Positions 7,450 to 15,854 are shown, counted from the first letter of the stretch. The stretch is 64,000 bases of DNA from an uncultured Bacteroidia bacterium (GCA_902791865.1 CADAXK010000007.1:1-64000), one strand, 5' to 3'. A program made the numbers and translations. Notes: generated from the sequence alone by a model not told the origin.

Positions 7450-8250
7450 ATGGATTGGTTAGAAGCTTTAATACTTGGTCTTATCCAAGGACTTACCGAA
7501 TATCTGCCAGTGAGCAGCAGTGGACACCTTGCAATAGGTGCAAAATTGTTCGGACTTAGCGGCGAGGAAAACCTTGCATTTACTGTGGCTGTGCATATTG
7601 CAACAGTCCTTAGCACATTGGTAATATTGTGGAAAGAGATCGTTTGGCTTTTCAAGGGATTCTTCAAGTTCAAATGGAACGACGAGATGAAATACATCGT
7701 CAACATCTTGATTTCAATGATTCCAGTTGCTATTGTCGGATTTCTGTTCAAGGATACCGTTGAGGAGATTTTCGGTTCGGGGTTGCTCGTAGTAGGAATC
7801 TGCCTGCTCGTTACAGCCGCCTTGCTTGCATTTGCATATTTTGCAAAACCACGCCAGAAAGAAAAAATCTCGATGCTCGACGCATTTGTCATCGGTATAG
7901 CTCAAGCTGTGGCTGTTTTGCCAGGACTTTCGCGTTCGGGTAGCACCATTGCCACTGGACTTTTGCTTGGCAACAAAAAGGAAAAACTGGCTCAGTTCTC
8001 GTTCCTTATGGTGATTCCGCCAATTCTTGGTGAAGCATTGCTGGATGTTCTGAAAATGTTCAAGGGAAGTGCCGATGCGACAACAAGTTCGATCGGATTT
8101 TTACCATTGGCAGTGGGATTCATCACGGCTTTTGTGGTTGGATGCCTGGCATGCAAGTGGATGATAAACATAGTGAAGAAAGGCAAGCTGATATGGTTCG
8201 CAGTATATTGTGCAATCGTAGGCCTTGTCTCCATAATTTTCCTAAGCTAA
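7450..8250 (+). CDS. uppP: Undecaprenyl-diphosphatase UppP (BacA type)
   Basis: This 266-residue polytopic membrane enzyme converts undecaprenyl diphosphate to the monophosphate, recycling the lipid carrier for peptidoglycan and O-antigen synthesis. Diagnostic motifs are present: [17 protein letters not shown] at the N-terminus (catalytic Glu and Ser) and [18 protein letters not shown] at about residue 157-174 (catalytic Arg). Six to eight hydrophobic helices are visible and the length is normal for the family. The stop codon abuts the truB start directly, so the two are co-translated. Activity can confer bacitracin resistance. Confidence 0.95.
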   Translation: MDWLEALILGLIQGLTEYLPVSSSGHLAIGAKLFGLSGEENLAFTVAVHIATVLSTLVILWKEIVWLFKGFFKFKWNDEMKYIVNILISMIPVAIVGFLFKDTVEEIFGSGLLVVGICLLVTAALLAFAYFAKPRQKEKISMLDAFVIGIAQAVAVLPGLSRSGSTIATGLLLGNKKEKLAQFSFLMVIPPILGEALLDVLKMFKGSADATTSSIGFLPLAVGFITAFVVGCLACKWMINIVKKGKLIWFAVYCAIVGLVSIIFLS

Positions 8251-8970
8251 ATGGAATATTTCTCGTTCGACAGGTTGCCGGATTTTGAGACTGGCGAAGT
8301 CATAATCTTCGACAAGCCATATTCGTGGACTTCGTTCGACGTGGTGAACAAAGTGCGCAAGAAAATCAGCGAATACACTGGCATACGCAAATTCAAGGTT
8401 GGACATGCTGGCACGCTCGACCCGCTTGCTACCGGATTGCTAATTCTTTGTACTGGCAAGAAAACCAAGCTGATAGAGGAGCTGCAAGGTGGAACTAAGG
8501 TTTACGAAGCCGAATTTTGCCTCGGAGCCACGACCCCATCTTTCGACCTTGAAACCAAGATTGACAAAACCTTTGATATTTCAGGAATTACCGAACAGCA
8601 AGTGCGCGATGCACTTGCAGGTCTTTGTGGAGAACGCGAACAGATGCCACCGGTATATTCGGCAGTACAGGTGAACGGCAAACGCGCCTACGAATTTGCC
8701 CGCAAAGGTCGCAGCGTGGAACTGAAGCACAAGTTAATAACGGTTTACGACATTACTGTCAACAAAATAGAACTCCCGCTTGTTGATGTGACAATAACCT
8801 GCAGCAAAGGCACTTATATCCGATCGTTAGCTGACGAATTTGGCAGAAGCCTTGGCAACGGTGCATATCTTAAATCTCTCCGAAGAACCCGAAGCGGTGA
8901 AGCCGACATCTGCAAGGCTGTGAAGCTTGACGAATTCGTGGAGTACATGGGGAAAATAATGGACAATTAA
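8251..8970 (+). CDS. truB: tRNA pseudouridine(55) synthase TruB
   Basis: The 239-residue protein isomerises U55 in the T-loop of tRNAs. The catalytic aspartate lies in VGHAGTLDPLATGLLILC (about residue 55), and the later motifs MPPVYSAVQVNGKRAYEFARKG and CSKGTYIRSLADEFG are intact. The start ATG follows the uppP stop with no gap. Its length is typical of the shorter Bacteroidota form without a C-terminal PUA extension. Transcription probably ends at the large palindrome just downstream. Confidence 0.95.
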   Translation: MEYFSFDRLPDFETGEVIIFDKPYSWTSFDVVNKVRKKISEYTGIRKFKVGHAGTLDPLATGLLILCTGKKTKLIEELQGGTKVYEAEFCLGATTPSFDLETKIDKTFDISGITEQQVRDALAGLCGEREQMPPVYSAVQVNGKRAYEFARKGRSVELKHKLITVYDITVNKIELPLVDVTITCSKGTYIRSLADEFGRSLGNGAYLKSLRRTRSGEADICKAVKLDEFVEYMGKIMDN

Positions 8971-8990
8971 TAATGGACAATTAACAATTA

Positions 8991-9024
8991 AATGTAGCGG
9001 CGCAATGCATTGCGCCGCTACATT
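8991..9024. repeat. Perfect 34-bp palindrome with T-tract (also truB operon terminator)
   Basis: Two 17-bp arms (left arm starting AATGTAGCGGCGCAATG) are exact reverse complements with no spacer. A run of T follows from 9025, so the RNA hairpin can act as an intrinsic terminator. In style it resembles the dispersed palindromes elsewhere in the window. The degenerate sequence at 32511-32536 matches its left half. Confidence 0.85.
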
Positions 9025-9049
9025 ATTTTTTTTCTTGCATTTACAAAAT

Positions 9050-9057
9050 TAAATTTG
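9050..9057 (+). promoter_or_regulatory. -7 element of queA
   Basis: TAAATTTG matches TAnnTTTG 82 bp before queA. The upstream half is only T-rich. Confidence 0.4.
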
Positions 9058-9138
9058 TACTTTCGCGGTTTCAAATTTATACTGCGCTAAATAGCGGATG
9101 TTAGTTAGTAATATATTGATTTATAACAAGTAACAGAA

Positions 9139-10194
9139 ATGAAGTTATCTCAATTCAAATTCAATCTGCCCGAGGAACTTATTGCCCAATACCCTTCAAA
9201 GTTCAGGGATGAGTGTAGGCTTCTGGTCTTGAACAGAAAAACTGGCGAAATCGAGCATAAGGTTTTCAAGGATTTAAAGGATTATTTCAGCGACAAGGAC
9301 TTTATGATTTTCAACGACACCAAGGTTTTCCCTGCTCGTCTGTACGGCAACAAGGAAAAGACCGGCGCTCGCATCGAGGTTTTCCTGTTGCGCGAACTTA
9401 ACCACGATCAGCGTCTGTGGGATATTCTTGTCGATCCGGCACGAAAGATAAGAATTGGTAACAAATTGTATTTCGGTGAAGACGGCAACGAACTTGTAGC
9501 CGAAGTCATCGACAACACCACCTCGCGCGGACGTACATTGCGCTTCCTTATAGATGGTGAGTACGACGAATTCAAGAAGACCTTGTATTCGCTCGGCGAA
9601 ACCCCATTGCCAATGCATATCATCAAGCGTCCGACACAACCCGAGGACGAGGAATGGTATCAGACAATTTATGCAAAGAACGAGGGCGCAGTTGCAGCTC
9701 CAACAGCAGGTTTGCATTTCAGCCGCGAACTTTTCAAGCGTCTCGAACTTGTAGGCGTTGAGTTCGGTTTCCTTACCCTTCATGTAGGTCTTGGCAATTT
9801 CCGTAGCGTCGATGTTGAAGATCTTACAAAGCACAAGATGGATTCTGAGCAGATGTTTATCTCCGAAGAGCTCGCCGATACCGTTAATCGCAAAAAGGCT
9901 GAAAATCGCAGAATATGCGCAGTAGGAACAACCGTGCTTCGTGCTTTGGAATCTTCGATTACCACAAGCGGAATGCTGAAGCCATTCGACGGCTGGACAA
10001 ACAAATTCCTTTTCCCGCCATACGAATGCATGGTTCCGAACTGCATGATTTCGAACCTGCACCTGCCAAAGTCAACGCTGATGATGTCGGTGGCAACATT
10101 CGCAGGCTACGAAAACCTGATGAACGCCTACGAGGTGGCTGTAAAGGAAAAGTACCAGTTTGCAACCTACGGCGACGCAATGTTGATTATTTAA
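9139..10194 (+). CDS. queA: S-adenosylmethionine:tRNA ribosyltransferase-isomerase QueA
   Basis: The 351-residue enzyme transfers and rearranges the ribosyl group of S-adenosylmethionine onto 7-aminomethyl-7-deazaguanine in tRNA, giving epoxyqueuosine. Recognised segments are [40 protein letters not shown] and LHVGLGNFR, and the length is normal. The position after truB repeats the order common in Bacteroidota. A separate promoter and the preceding terminator suggest that it has its own transcript. Confidence 0.95.
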   Translation: MKLSQFKFNLPEELIAQYPSKFRDECRLLVLNRKTGEIEHKVFKDLKDYFSDKDFMIFNDTKVFPARLYGNKEKTGARIEVFLLRELNHDQRLWDILVDPARKIRIGNKLYFGEDGNELVAEVIDNTTSRGRTLRFLIDGEYDEFKKTLYSLGETPLPMHIIKRPTQPEDEEWYQTIYAKNEGAVAAPTAGLHFSRELFKRLELVGVEFGFLTLHVGLGNFRSVDVEDLTKHKMDSEQMFISEELADTVNRKKAENRRICAVGTTVLRALESSITTSGMLKPFDGWTNKFLFPPYECMVPNCMISNLHLPKSTLMMSVATFAGYENLMNAYEVAVKEKYQFATYGDAMLII

Positions 10195-10251
10195 TGGCGA
10201 AAAGTATAAATGGTGTACGTACTAAAGCACCAATAATATATTCGATTGTAC

Positions 10252-10271
10252 AGACGCAAAATTTTGCGTCT
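10252..10271 (-). repeat. Dispersed palindrome, 20-bp core (copy 2)
   Basis: AGACGCAAAA followed by its exact reverse complement. The flanks TTGTAC (left) and CAAC (right) are those of the family in reverse orientation. It lies between queA and the OsmC gene and has the same core as the copy at 34500-34519. Confidence 0.85.
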
Positions 10272-10305
10272 CAACTAGAAACAATAAACATATAAAACTA
10301 TCATT

Positions 10306-10710
10306 ATGACCAAAATGACATCAAAGTATGTGGGTGGACTTCGCACAGAAAACACTCACCTCCAGTCGGGCAACAGAATTATAACCGACGCTCCGCTCGA
10401 CAATCACGGCAAAGGCGAGGCTTTTTCGCCAACAGATTTGCTGGCAACAGCATTGTGCGACTGCATTTTCACAATCACTGGCATTACTGCACAGACATAC
10501 AACTTTTCGATTGACGGCGCAACCGCTCAGATTGAAAAGATTATGAACGAGTCGCCGCGCCGTGTTGCCGAAGTAAAAATCGACTTCGACTACTCAATGT
10601 GCAATCTAAACGAAAAGCAGCAGACAATAATCAGGCGCATCCCTGAGACTTGTCCTGTCTCGCGCTCGCTAAGTCCAGAAGTAAAGCAGACAATTACTTT
10701 CAAATTTTAA
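10306..10710 (+). CDS. OsmC family protein
   Basis: This 134-residue protein has the OsmC/Ohr fold signature. The segment GEAFSPTDLLATALCDCIFT carries the first redox cysteine in the central helix; the second lies in PETCPVSRSLSP near the C-terminus. Members reduce organic hydroperoxides through this cysteine pair, or bind thiols. The spacing resembles the YhfA/OsmC branch more than Ohr. No regulator is adjacent. Its position between two palindromic repeats suggests a single-gene transcript. Confidence 0.88.
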   Translation: MTKMTSKYVGGLRTENTHLQSGNRIITDAPLDNHGKGEAFSPTDLLATALCDCIFTITGITAQTYNFSIDGATAQIEKIMNESPRRVAEVKIDFDYSMCNLNEKQQTIIRRIPETCPVSRSLSPEVKQTITFKF

Positions 10711-10726
10711 GGGTAAATTTAGGTAA

Positions 10727-10746
10727 AATCGCGCCATGGCGCGATT
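10727..10746 (-). repeat. Dispersed palindrome, 20-bp core (copy 3)
   Basis: AATCGCGCCA followed by its exact reverse complement, with CAAC on the right flank and GTAA on the left. It lies 17 bp after the OsmC stop codon. Confidence 0.85.
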
Positions 10747-10773
10747 CAACATGAAACGGAGAAGCCATTGTAA

Positions 10774-10793
10774 AGACGTGCCATGGCACGTCT
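10774..10793 (-). repeat. Dispersed palindrome, 20-bp core (copy 4)
   Basis: AGACGTGCCA followed by its exact reverse complement, flanked by TGTAA and CAAC. Only 27 bp separate it from copy 3, in the same orientation. Confidence 0.85.
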
Positions 10794-10832
10794 CAACAGA
10801 AACAGCGAATCCATAGAAACTTAGAAACAACT

Positions 10833-11207
10833 ATGAACATAAAGCTTGGTATAAAAGGCGAAGAAAAAGAGGTCGTCCGTCACGAAAACACGGCAGCAGC
10901 ATACGGTAGCGGACTCGTTGAGGTCTACGCAACTCCCGCTATGATTGCCCTCATGGAAAAGACTTGTTACCGTTCGGTAATGCCATACTTGTCGGAAGGA
11001 GAGGGAACAGTCGGTACTCATGTAAACATTTCGCATAGGAAAGCAAGTCCGCTTGGCACGGTAATTACCTGCCATTCCGAAATTGTGGAAATAGATCGTC
11101 GTCGTATTGTATTCAAGGTGGAAGCCTTCGACGACAATGGCGAACTTATTGGTGACGGCGCACATGAACGCTTTGTCATCAATGTCGAAAAGTTCATGAG
11201 CAAGTAG
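10833..11207 (+). CDS. Thioesterase family protein (hot-dog fold)
   Basis: The 124-residue protein matches small hot-dog thioesterases of the fluoroacetyl-CoA-thioesterase-like group. It has a central ATPAMIALMEKTCYRSVMPYL helix, the HVNISHRKASPLGTVI strand and a conserved His/Glu ending (GAHERFVINVEKF). These enzymes hydrolyse acyl-CoA thioesters; the substrate cannot be told from sequence. The gene ends one base before the PrsW-family start, so the two are probably co-transcribed. Confidence 0.8.
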   Translation: MNIKLGIKGEEKEVVRHENTAAAYGSGLVEVYATPAMIALMEKTCYRSVMPYLSEGEGTVGTHVNISHRKASPLGTVITCHSEIVEIDRRRIVFKVEAFDDNGELIGDGAHERFVINVEKFMSK

Positions 11208-11208
11208 C

Positions 11209-11988
11209 ATGTGGACACTTCTTGTCGCTGTAGTTCCTGCGGTTGTGCTCATCGTGTACATAATGATACGCGACAAGTACGAGCACGAGCCTATTGGGAA
11301 AATTGTACTTGCATTCTTTGTCGGAATGGTGTCTGTACCGCTCGACTTATCATTAATTGGCATTTTCGACCTTGACGAATTGCCATACCTTTTCGATGGG
11401 GAAATTTTACAGCAGATTGCAACAGCCTTTTTCTCGGCCGCAATCCCCGAAGAATTTTCAAAATTTGTAATACTATTACTGCTTGTCTGGTGGAGCAAGG
11501 ATTTCAACGAACGCATGGATGGTATTGTGTATGCCGTATGCGTTTCGATGGGATTTGCCACAGTCGAGAATGTTATGTATGTGTTCGATAATCCGTCGTG
11601 TGCGTGGGGTAGGGCTTTGTTTGCTGTTCCAGGGCATTTCCTGTTCGCCGTACTTATGGGATTTTTCCTTTCGTTGGCAAAGTTTAGTGTGAAGCACAAA
11701 TTCCGCAACTGGACTATGACTTTGCTTGCTCCAATACTGGCTCATGGTATATATGATGCAATACTGATGGTTGCGGATGTCGCAACTGAGGGTTGGGCAG
11801 CATTGTTGACGATTGTTTTCTATGTTTTCATTTTTGTATTGTGGAGAATTTGCTTGGACAAAATTTCGGAACATGTAGAAGCTTCCCCATTCAGCTATTG
11901 GCGGAAATATAAGGAAAAGCAACAGAGAATGGAAAACATTTCCAAAGATCAGAAGATAAATAATTTGAAGGATTTTTTTGACAGGTAG
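11209..11988 (+). CDS. PrsW family intramembrane metalloprotease
   Basis: This 259-residue polytopic membrane protein has the PrsW motifs: AAIPEEFSKF (EExxK, about residue 84-93), VPGHFLFAVLMGFF and AHGIYDAIL (metal-binding histidines). About seven hydrophobic helices are visible. PrsW cleaves the RsiW anti-sigma factor in Bacillus; in Bacteroidota the substrates are unknown. No anti-sigma factor is encoded nearby. The stop lies 4 bp from the stop of the convergent glycosyltransferase gene. Confidence 0.88.
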   Translation: MWTLLVAVVPAVVLIVYIMIRDKYEHEPIGKIVLAFFVGMVSVPLDLSLIGIFDLDELPYLFDGEILQQIATAFFSAAIPEEFSKFVILLLLVWWSKDFNERMDGIVYAVCVSMGFATVENVMYVFDNPSCAWGRALFAVPGHFLFAVLMGFFLSLAKFSVKHKFRNWTMTLLAPILAHGIYDAILMVADVATEGWAALLTIVFYVFIFVLWRICLDKISEHVEASPFSYWRKYKEKQQRMENISKDQKINNLKDFFDR

Positions 11989-11992
11989 AAAT

Positions 11993-12895
11993 TTACCTTG
12001 CTTTTTCTATTTTGCAAAGATACCCTAGCTTATACAAGTTGAACAGCATTAGTTTCGGGTGTTTCGAGTTAAGAAGATGCCTTTCGAGTACTTCGTCGAA
12101 AATCTTGTAGGTAAGCCTAATTGTCCAAAGCAGATGCATTCTTTTCAACTTGGCATAGTGTCGGTATAGGCGGATATGATTGAAAAATCTAGGACTGATT
12201 TCATCTATGTGCTTCATTTCAACAAGATTTTCGATGCCAGCCCTTGTCTTTGTAAGAAATTTGTCGTTTGATTCAATGCCAGTGTGAATCACAGGATTGT
12301 CGATGTGATGAATGGGTATTTTATTTTCTTGAAGGTCAAATCCGAAAAGGCTATCCTCGTGTCCGTATTTTTTTAGTGCTTCGCAGAATCGGATTTTTTC
12401 GAAAACCGTTTTCGACACCATCATGTTGTTGGTAGTGAAGGCAGAGTAGGGGGCTTGGTTGCGTTTGTCGGCAGTTGATTTTTCCACTTTTGTGCCGAAA
12501 GTGTATCGCAGTGATATTTCGGGGGAATATTGCAGTTCGGTGTAAGTTGTTCCTCCGCATACGACATCGATGCTACTATTATCGAGATACCTATTAATAA
12601 ATAAGTGGTCGGGAATTGCCGAGTCGCAGTCGATGAAGATTAGTTTTTCTCCTTTTGCAATGTCTGCAAGTTTGTTTCGAGTGTAGCTTCTGCCGTGGTT
12701 CTGAACATTAACGATGTGCTGTGCTCCATGTATTTTTTCTATGCATGAGTTTTGTTTGGCGTAATCTTCATCCGAACCATCTTCGAGGACTATTATTTCA
12801 AAATCGACTTTCGCATCTGTGCATTGCCTTGAAAGTTCGGCAACGAGATCGTTTACATCGCAGTTGTATGTTGGAATGCAGATGCTAAGCATCAT
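11993..12895 (-). CDS. Glycosyltransferase family 2
   Basis: The 300-residue protein has a GT-A fold N-terminus. It starts MMLSICIPTYNCD, has EIIVLEDGSDED, and carries a DxD-type metal site in FIDCDSAIPDHLF at about residue 92-104. The later segment AFTTNNMMVSK and EDSLFGFDL match the acceptor part of family 2 enzymes. No membrane segment is obvious, so it is probably cytoplasmic. It is last in a three-gene minus-strand operon, overlapping the preceding lipoprotein gene by 4 bp. The sugar and acceptor are unknown. Confidence 0.88.
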   Translation of the reverse strand: MMLSICIPTYNCDVNDLVAELSRQCTDAKVDFEIIVLEDGSDEDYAKQNSCIEKIHGAQHIVNVQNHGRSYTRNKLADIAKGEKLIFIDCDSAIPDHLFINRYLDNSSIDVVCGGTTYTELQYSPEISLRYTFGTKVEKSTADKRNQAPYSAFTTNNMMVSKTVFEKIRFCEALKKYGHEDSLFGFDLQENKIPIHHIDNPVIHTGIESNDKFLTKTRAGIENLVEMKHIDEISPRFFNHIRLYRHYAKLKRMHLLWTIRLTYKIFDEVLERHLLNSKHPKLMLFNLYKLGYLCKIEKAR

Positions 12896-13437
12896 TGTTT
12901 GTTGTTTAAAGAATCGTCTTCTTCGCTAAGGCGTTGAATGTCAATCATAAGTTGTTCAACCTGCTCGTTTACCGCTTCAATTTCCGATGAGACGTCTTCA
13001 GAAAAAATACTGTCGGTAACATGGGGGTTTTGCATGGCGTTGAGCTTTTGCAGAATGTTGTCAATCTTTTTTCTGTTTTCTCTGTTCCATTTGTCAAAAT
13101 CTTCGGGACATTTTTTCCACATGGGTTCAATTGCCTCGTCGTATGCATTTATCAATTCTTCGAAATGTTCAAGATCAGATTTCGCCTTTGCATCGTTTTC
13201 GTTAAACGCTTTGTTAGATGTGCTGTAAAAAACAGAAACGATTTCATTTCCAGCGGATATTGCCTCAGCGCAATTCTCGAATTTCATTTCTGCATATTTC
13301 TCTGCCAGTTCACCATAGTCGGACTCGTATCCGCTAAGGTCTATTGTACTTTTCCTGTCGTTGTTCTTCTCGCATGATACCAAAAAAGTAGCAAGCAGCA
13401 GGACAATGTATACAATATGTTCGAAAGGCTTATTCAT
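12892..13437 (-). CDS. Hypothetical lipoprotein, helical
   Basis: The 181-residue product has a lipoprotein signal (IVYIVLLLATFLVSCEK, lipobox LVSC, Cys about residue 22). The mature part is highly charged and predicted helical, with coiled-coil-like C-terminal heptads (SSEIEAVNEQVEQLMIDIQRLS). No known domain was recognised. It overlaps its upstream neighbour by 8 bp and the following glycosyltransferase by 4 bp, so the three are translated together. A role at the inner face of the outer membrane is likely, but nothing more can be said. Confidence 0.65.
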   Translation of the reverse strand: MNKPFEHIVYIVLLLATFLVSCEKNNDRKSTIDLSGYESDYGELAEKYAEMKFENCAEAISAGNEIVSVFYSTSNKAFNENDAKAKSDLEHFEELINAYDEAIEPMWKKCPEDFDKWNRENRKKIDNILQKLNAMQNPHVTDSIFSEDVSSEIEAVNEQVEQLMIDIQRLSEEDDSLNNKQ

Positions 13438-13981
13438 TAATGCCTAGCTTGTTTAGAAATTCCTCTTCTGTGAGAGTGTCCCTGTTTAGTATTATTCTTC
13501 CGTCTTCAAGTTCCTTGATGGTGTCCTTGCCAATGACAACCGAACTGTCTTCCAGCATCACGGGCTCTTCGTAGTCTCCTCCATCATTGTATTCTTCACC
13601 GAACATGTCCTCTATCATCGGGCGGACTGCTTCCATGCGTTCCTTGAGAGATTCGTCGTACTTTTCGTCAACCTCGTCCCACAAATCCTTGTTGTTGAAA
13701 TTTATCTTGTCTTCGAAATCGGCAATCAGTCCGTTTTCGAGATCTTCCAAGCGCTTGAGGTCGTATTCTCCGCTTGCCTTACCTTCGTTGTAAATGTCCT
13801 CGATGACATCGCAGTACAGCATCATTATGTCCCTATAAATTTGGTGGACATTTATATTCTCAATTTCTTTCGATAGTTTCTCTTCGCGACCTTCCAGGTC
13901 CGACCTGTCGGGCGTGCGCTGGCATGCGAACATTGAAAGTGCCAATGCAGCAAATACTAATGTTTTAAATGTGGTTTTCAT
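13430..13981 (-). CDS. Hypothetical lipoprotein, acidic
   Basis: The 183-residue protein has an N-terminal lipoprotein signal (TLVFAALALSMFACQR, lipobox SMFAC, Cys about residue 20). The mature part is strongly acidic and helical (for example LEGREEKLSKEIENI and EYDLKRLEDLENGLIADFEDK). It resembles its downstream partner in size, charge and lipidation but not in clear sequence, so the two may be distant paralogues or partners. A -7 element in reverse orientation (14002-14009) lies 20 bp upstream. The family was not recognised. Confidence 0.65.
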   Translation of the reverse strand: MKTTFKTLVFAALALSMFACQRTPDRSDLEGREEKLSKEIENINVHQIYRDIMMLYCDVIEDIYNEGKASGEYDLKRLEDLENGLIADFEDKINFNNKDLWDEVDEKYDESLKERMEAVRPMIEDMFGEEYNDGGDYEEPVMLEDSSVVIGKDTIKELEDGRIILNRDTLTEEEFLNKLGINE

Positions 13982-14112
13982 TTCTAATGTTAAATTTTCT
14001 GCAAATTTATGTATTTTTTTTCAAATCTGACTACTAAACCTTTATAGATGTTGACAATCCGCTTTTGAAAACTTAAATGCGAAAAATTTTTCTCCGACTG
14101 AAAGATTAATTG

Positions 14113-14120
14113 TAAATTTG
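14113..14120 (+). promoter_or_regulatory. -7 element of the transketolase-subunit gene
   Basis: TAAATTTG lies 26 bp before the ATG at 14147. The location makes the in-frame upstream TTG at 14120 an impossible start. Confidence 0.45.
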
Positions 14121-14146
14121 TGCTGTTATTTTTAGAAATATTTCAC

Positions 14147-15100
14147 ATGGCAAAGTATTCATACACAGAGAAAAAAGATACTCGTTCTGGTTTCGGAGCA
14201 GGTTTGCTCGAGGCCGGAAAGCAGAATGACAAGGTTGTGGCATTGTGTGCCGACCTTACCGGTTCGTTGAAGATGGGCGATTTCCAGAAGGAATTTCCAC
14301 AGCGTTTCTTCCAGGCTGGTATAGCCGAAGCTAATATGATTGGCGTTTCGGCTGGCTTGACAATCGGCGGAATGATTCCGTTCTGCGGAACTTTTGCTGG
14401 TTTCGCTACAGGTCGCGTATACGACCAGATTCGTCAGAGTGTAGCATATTCAAACAAGAATGTAAAGATATGTGCTTCGCATGCTGGTATAACCTTGGGC
14501 GAAGATGGTGCTACCCACCAGATTCTCGAGGACATTGGTCTTATGAAGATGTTGCCGAACATGACGGTTATCTGTCCTTGCGACTACAACCAGACCAAGG
14601 CTGCAACCATCGCCGCTGCAAAGTACGATGGCCCTGTTTACCTGCGTTTCGGTCGTCCGGCAGTTCCGAACTTCACCGACCCTGACCAAGTTTTCGAAAT
14701 AGGTAAGGCTCAGCAGTTGTACGAAGGCTCTGATGTTACAATCCTTGCTTGCGGACATCTTGTATGGGAAGCCATTACTGCAGCCGAGGAACTTCTTGCC
14801 GAAGGCATAAAGGCAGATGTGTTCAATATTCATACGATTAAGCCGTTCGATGCTGAGACCGTTTTGAAGTCAGTCGCTAAGACCAAGGCAATAGTAACTG
14901 CTGAGGAACACGAACTCAATGGCGGCCTGTTTGATACAGTTGCTCAGGTTATGGCAATGAACAATCCTGTTCCTATGGAGGCAGTAGCTGTTCGCGATTC
15001 ATTTGGCGAAAGTGGTACTCCTGCCGAACTGATGAAGAAGTATGGCCTTGATGCCGAAAATATTGTGAAGGCGGTAAAGAAGGTTATGGCTCGCAAGTAA
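14147..15100 (+). CDS. Transketolase C-terminal subunit (pyrimidine-binding half)
   Basis: The 317-residue protein corresponds to the second half of transketolase. A pyrimidine-binding domain (residues 1 to about 170) contains FFQAGIAEANMIGVSAGLTIGG and the catalytic-type ASHAGITLGEDGATHQILEDIG segment. The C-terminal domain includes VTILACGHLVWEAITAAEELL and FNIHTIKPFD. Split transketolases work as a heterotetramer with a separate thiamine-diphosphate-binding N-terminal subunit. That gene is normally directly upstream but is absent here; the upstream gene is divergent. The partner must be elsewhere in the genome, or the protein has another role such as deoxyxylulose-phosphate-synthase-like chemistry. 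Confidence 0.88.
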   Translation: MAKYSYTEKKDTRSGFGAGLLEAGKQNDKVVALCADLTGSLKMGDFQKEFPQRFFQAGIAEANMIGVSAGLTIGGMIPFCGTFAGFATGRVYDQIRQSVAYSNKNVKICASHAGITLGEDGATHQILEDIGLMKMLPNMTVICPCDYNQTKAATIAAAKYDGPVYLRFGRPAVPNFTDPDQVFEIGKAQQLYEGSDVTILACGHLVWEAITAAEELLAEGIKADVFNIHTIKPFDAETVLKSVAKTKAIVTAEEHELNGGLFDTVAQVMAMNNPVPMEAVAVRDSFGESGTPAELMKKYGLDAENIVKAVKKVMARK

Positions 15101-15133
15101 TTCTCAAGAATTTCATTTGTATAATATATAAGG

Positions 15134-15168
15134 TATCCATCGTCCAAAAAGCGATGGATATTTTTTTT
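15134..15168 (+). terminator. Intrinsic terminator of the transketolase-subunit gene
   Basis: TATCCATCG (15134-15142) and CGATGGATA (15152-15160) form a 9-bp stem followed by eight T residues. Confidence 0.85.
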
Positions 15169-15200
15169 GTCTGTAAATTATTCAATTCTCAAATTTTCAA

Positions 15201-15226
15201 CCTTTAGCTCAGCGAAGCTAAATCAT
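15201..15226. repeat. TTTAGCTCAGCGAAGCTAAA-type imperfect palindrome
   Basis: The element CCTTTAGCTCAGCGAAGCTAAATCAT-type sequence pairs TTTAGCT with AGCTAAA. It recurs in inverted orientation at 22358-22383, where it forms the 3' end of idi. This looks like a second family of short dispersed palindromes. Confidence 0.6.
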
Positions 15227-15253
15227 CAAATTTTTCGAATCCATGGATCCACT

Positions 15254-15269
15254 TTGGCACGAACTTTGT
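15254..15269 (+). promoter_or_regulatory. Sigma54-like promoter 1 of the secreted-protein/caspase region
   Basis: TTGGCACGAACTTTGT has GG at 15256-15257 and G at 15268, with a 10-nt gap, matching the sigma54 consensus TGGCACG-N4-TTGC except for the last C. It lies 120 bp before the secreted-protein start, leaving a long leader. Confidence 0.45.
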
Positions 15270-15316
15270 TATATTCTTAGGCGGTGATGAAAAAATAATT
15301 CTTCGCCAGATGCTCT

Positions 15317-15332
15317 TTGGCACGAAATTTGA
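15317..15332 (+). promoter_or_regulatory. Sigma54-like promoter 2
   Basis: TTTGGCACGAAATTTGA repeats the 12-base block CTTTGGCACGAA of promoter 1, 63 bp downstream, with the same GG-N10-G spacing. It lies 58 bp before the ATG at 15390. Confidence 0.4.
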
Positions 15333-15389
15333 ATGTGAATAAATTGTAAAATTAAAATAAAATTATTGTTAAATAAAAAAATTAAAGTC

Positions 15390-15785
15390 ATGAAAGCAAA
15401 AGTAACATTTTTGATGGTAATGGTAGCGTTCTTCTTCGCAAGCCAAGTTTCAGCACAGGAAATCTTAACAGCAACTAGAGTTGTAAAGTCAAGAGGTGCA
15501 CAGTCTGAATATGTTGTTCCACAGGGTGACAACGCAATCGAAAGACCAGTTCTCTCAAGAGGTGGTTGCGTAGTAAAGCTCGACAACTGGACAGGTTATT
15601 ATGTTGATATTTGGGTTGACAAGGCTTACAAGGGCCGTCTGAATCCATGGGAAAACTCACAGCTCATTCTCCCAGAAGGTTTCAACGAAGTTTACTGCCG
15701 CACAATGGGTGAAAGCTACCAGTGGCAGTCGGGTGGCGAATGCAACGAACAGTTCGTTCTGCAGGTGCCAGAAGAAGACGAATAA
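15390..15785 (+). CDS. Small secreted protein of unknown function
   Basis: The 131-residue product has a clear signal peptide (FLMVMVAFFFASQVSAQ, cleavage after about residue 25). The mature part contains a strand-rich stretch: CVVKLDNWTGYYVDIWVDKAYKG, then WENSQLILPEGFNEVYCRTMG and a final QWQSGG...FVLQVPEEDE. Three cysteines could form one disulfide. The DNWTGYYVDIWVDKxYKG segment reminds one of small beta-sandwich proteins that bind or decorate surfaces, but no family was recognised. The start was set at 15390 because it gives the complete signal peptide. It lies 69 bp before the caspase gene. Confidence 0.7.
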   Translation: MKAKVTFLMVMVAFFFASQVSAQEILTATRVVKSRGAQSEYVVPQGDNAIERPVLSRGGCVVKLDNWTGYYVDIWVDKAYKGRLNPWENSQLILPEGFNEVYCRTMGESYQWQSGGECNEQFVLQVPEEDE

Positions 15786-15800
15786 GAGAATTTAATAAGT

Positions 15801-15830
15801 AGAATGATGAGTCAAGCGGCTCATCATTCT
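15801..15830 (+). terminator. Hairpin between the secreted protein and the caspase gene
   Basis: AGAATGATGAG and CTCATCATTCT form a perfect 11-bp stem with an 8-nt loop. Only two T residues follow, so it may attenuate or stabilise the upstream message rather than end all transcription. Confidence 0.5.
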
Positions 15831-15854
15831 TTGTAAATTTTAAAATTTAGAGAG

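Noticed and set aside
9274..10062. Minus-strand open frame of 262 codons inside queA
   Set aside because: Antisense shadow of queA, caused by codon composition; the queA protein is unambiguous.
10821..11708. Long minus-strand open frame (295 codons)
   Set aside because: It lies opposite the thioesterase and PrsW genes, whose protein motifs are clear. The antisense translation has no recognisable domain and no sensible start.
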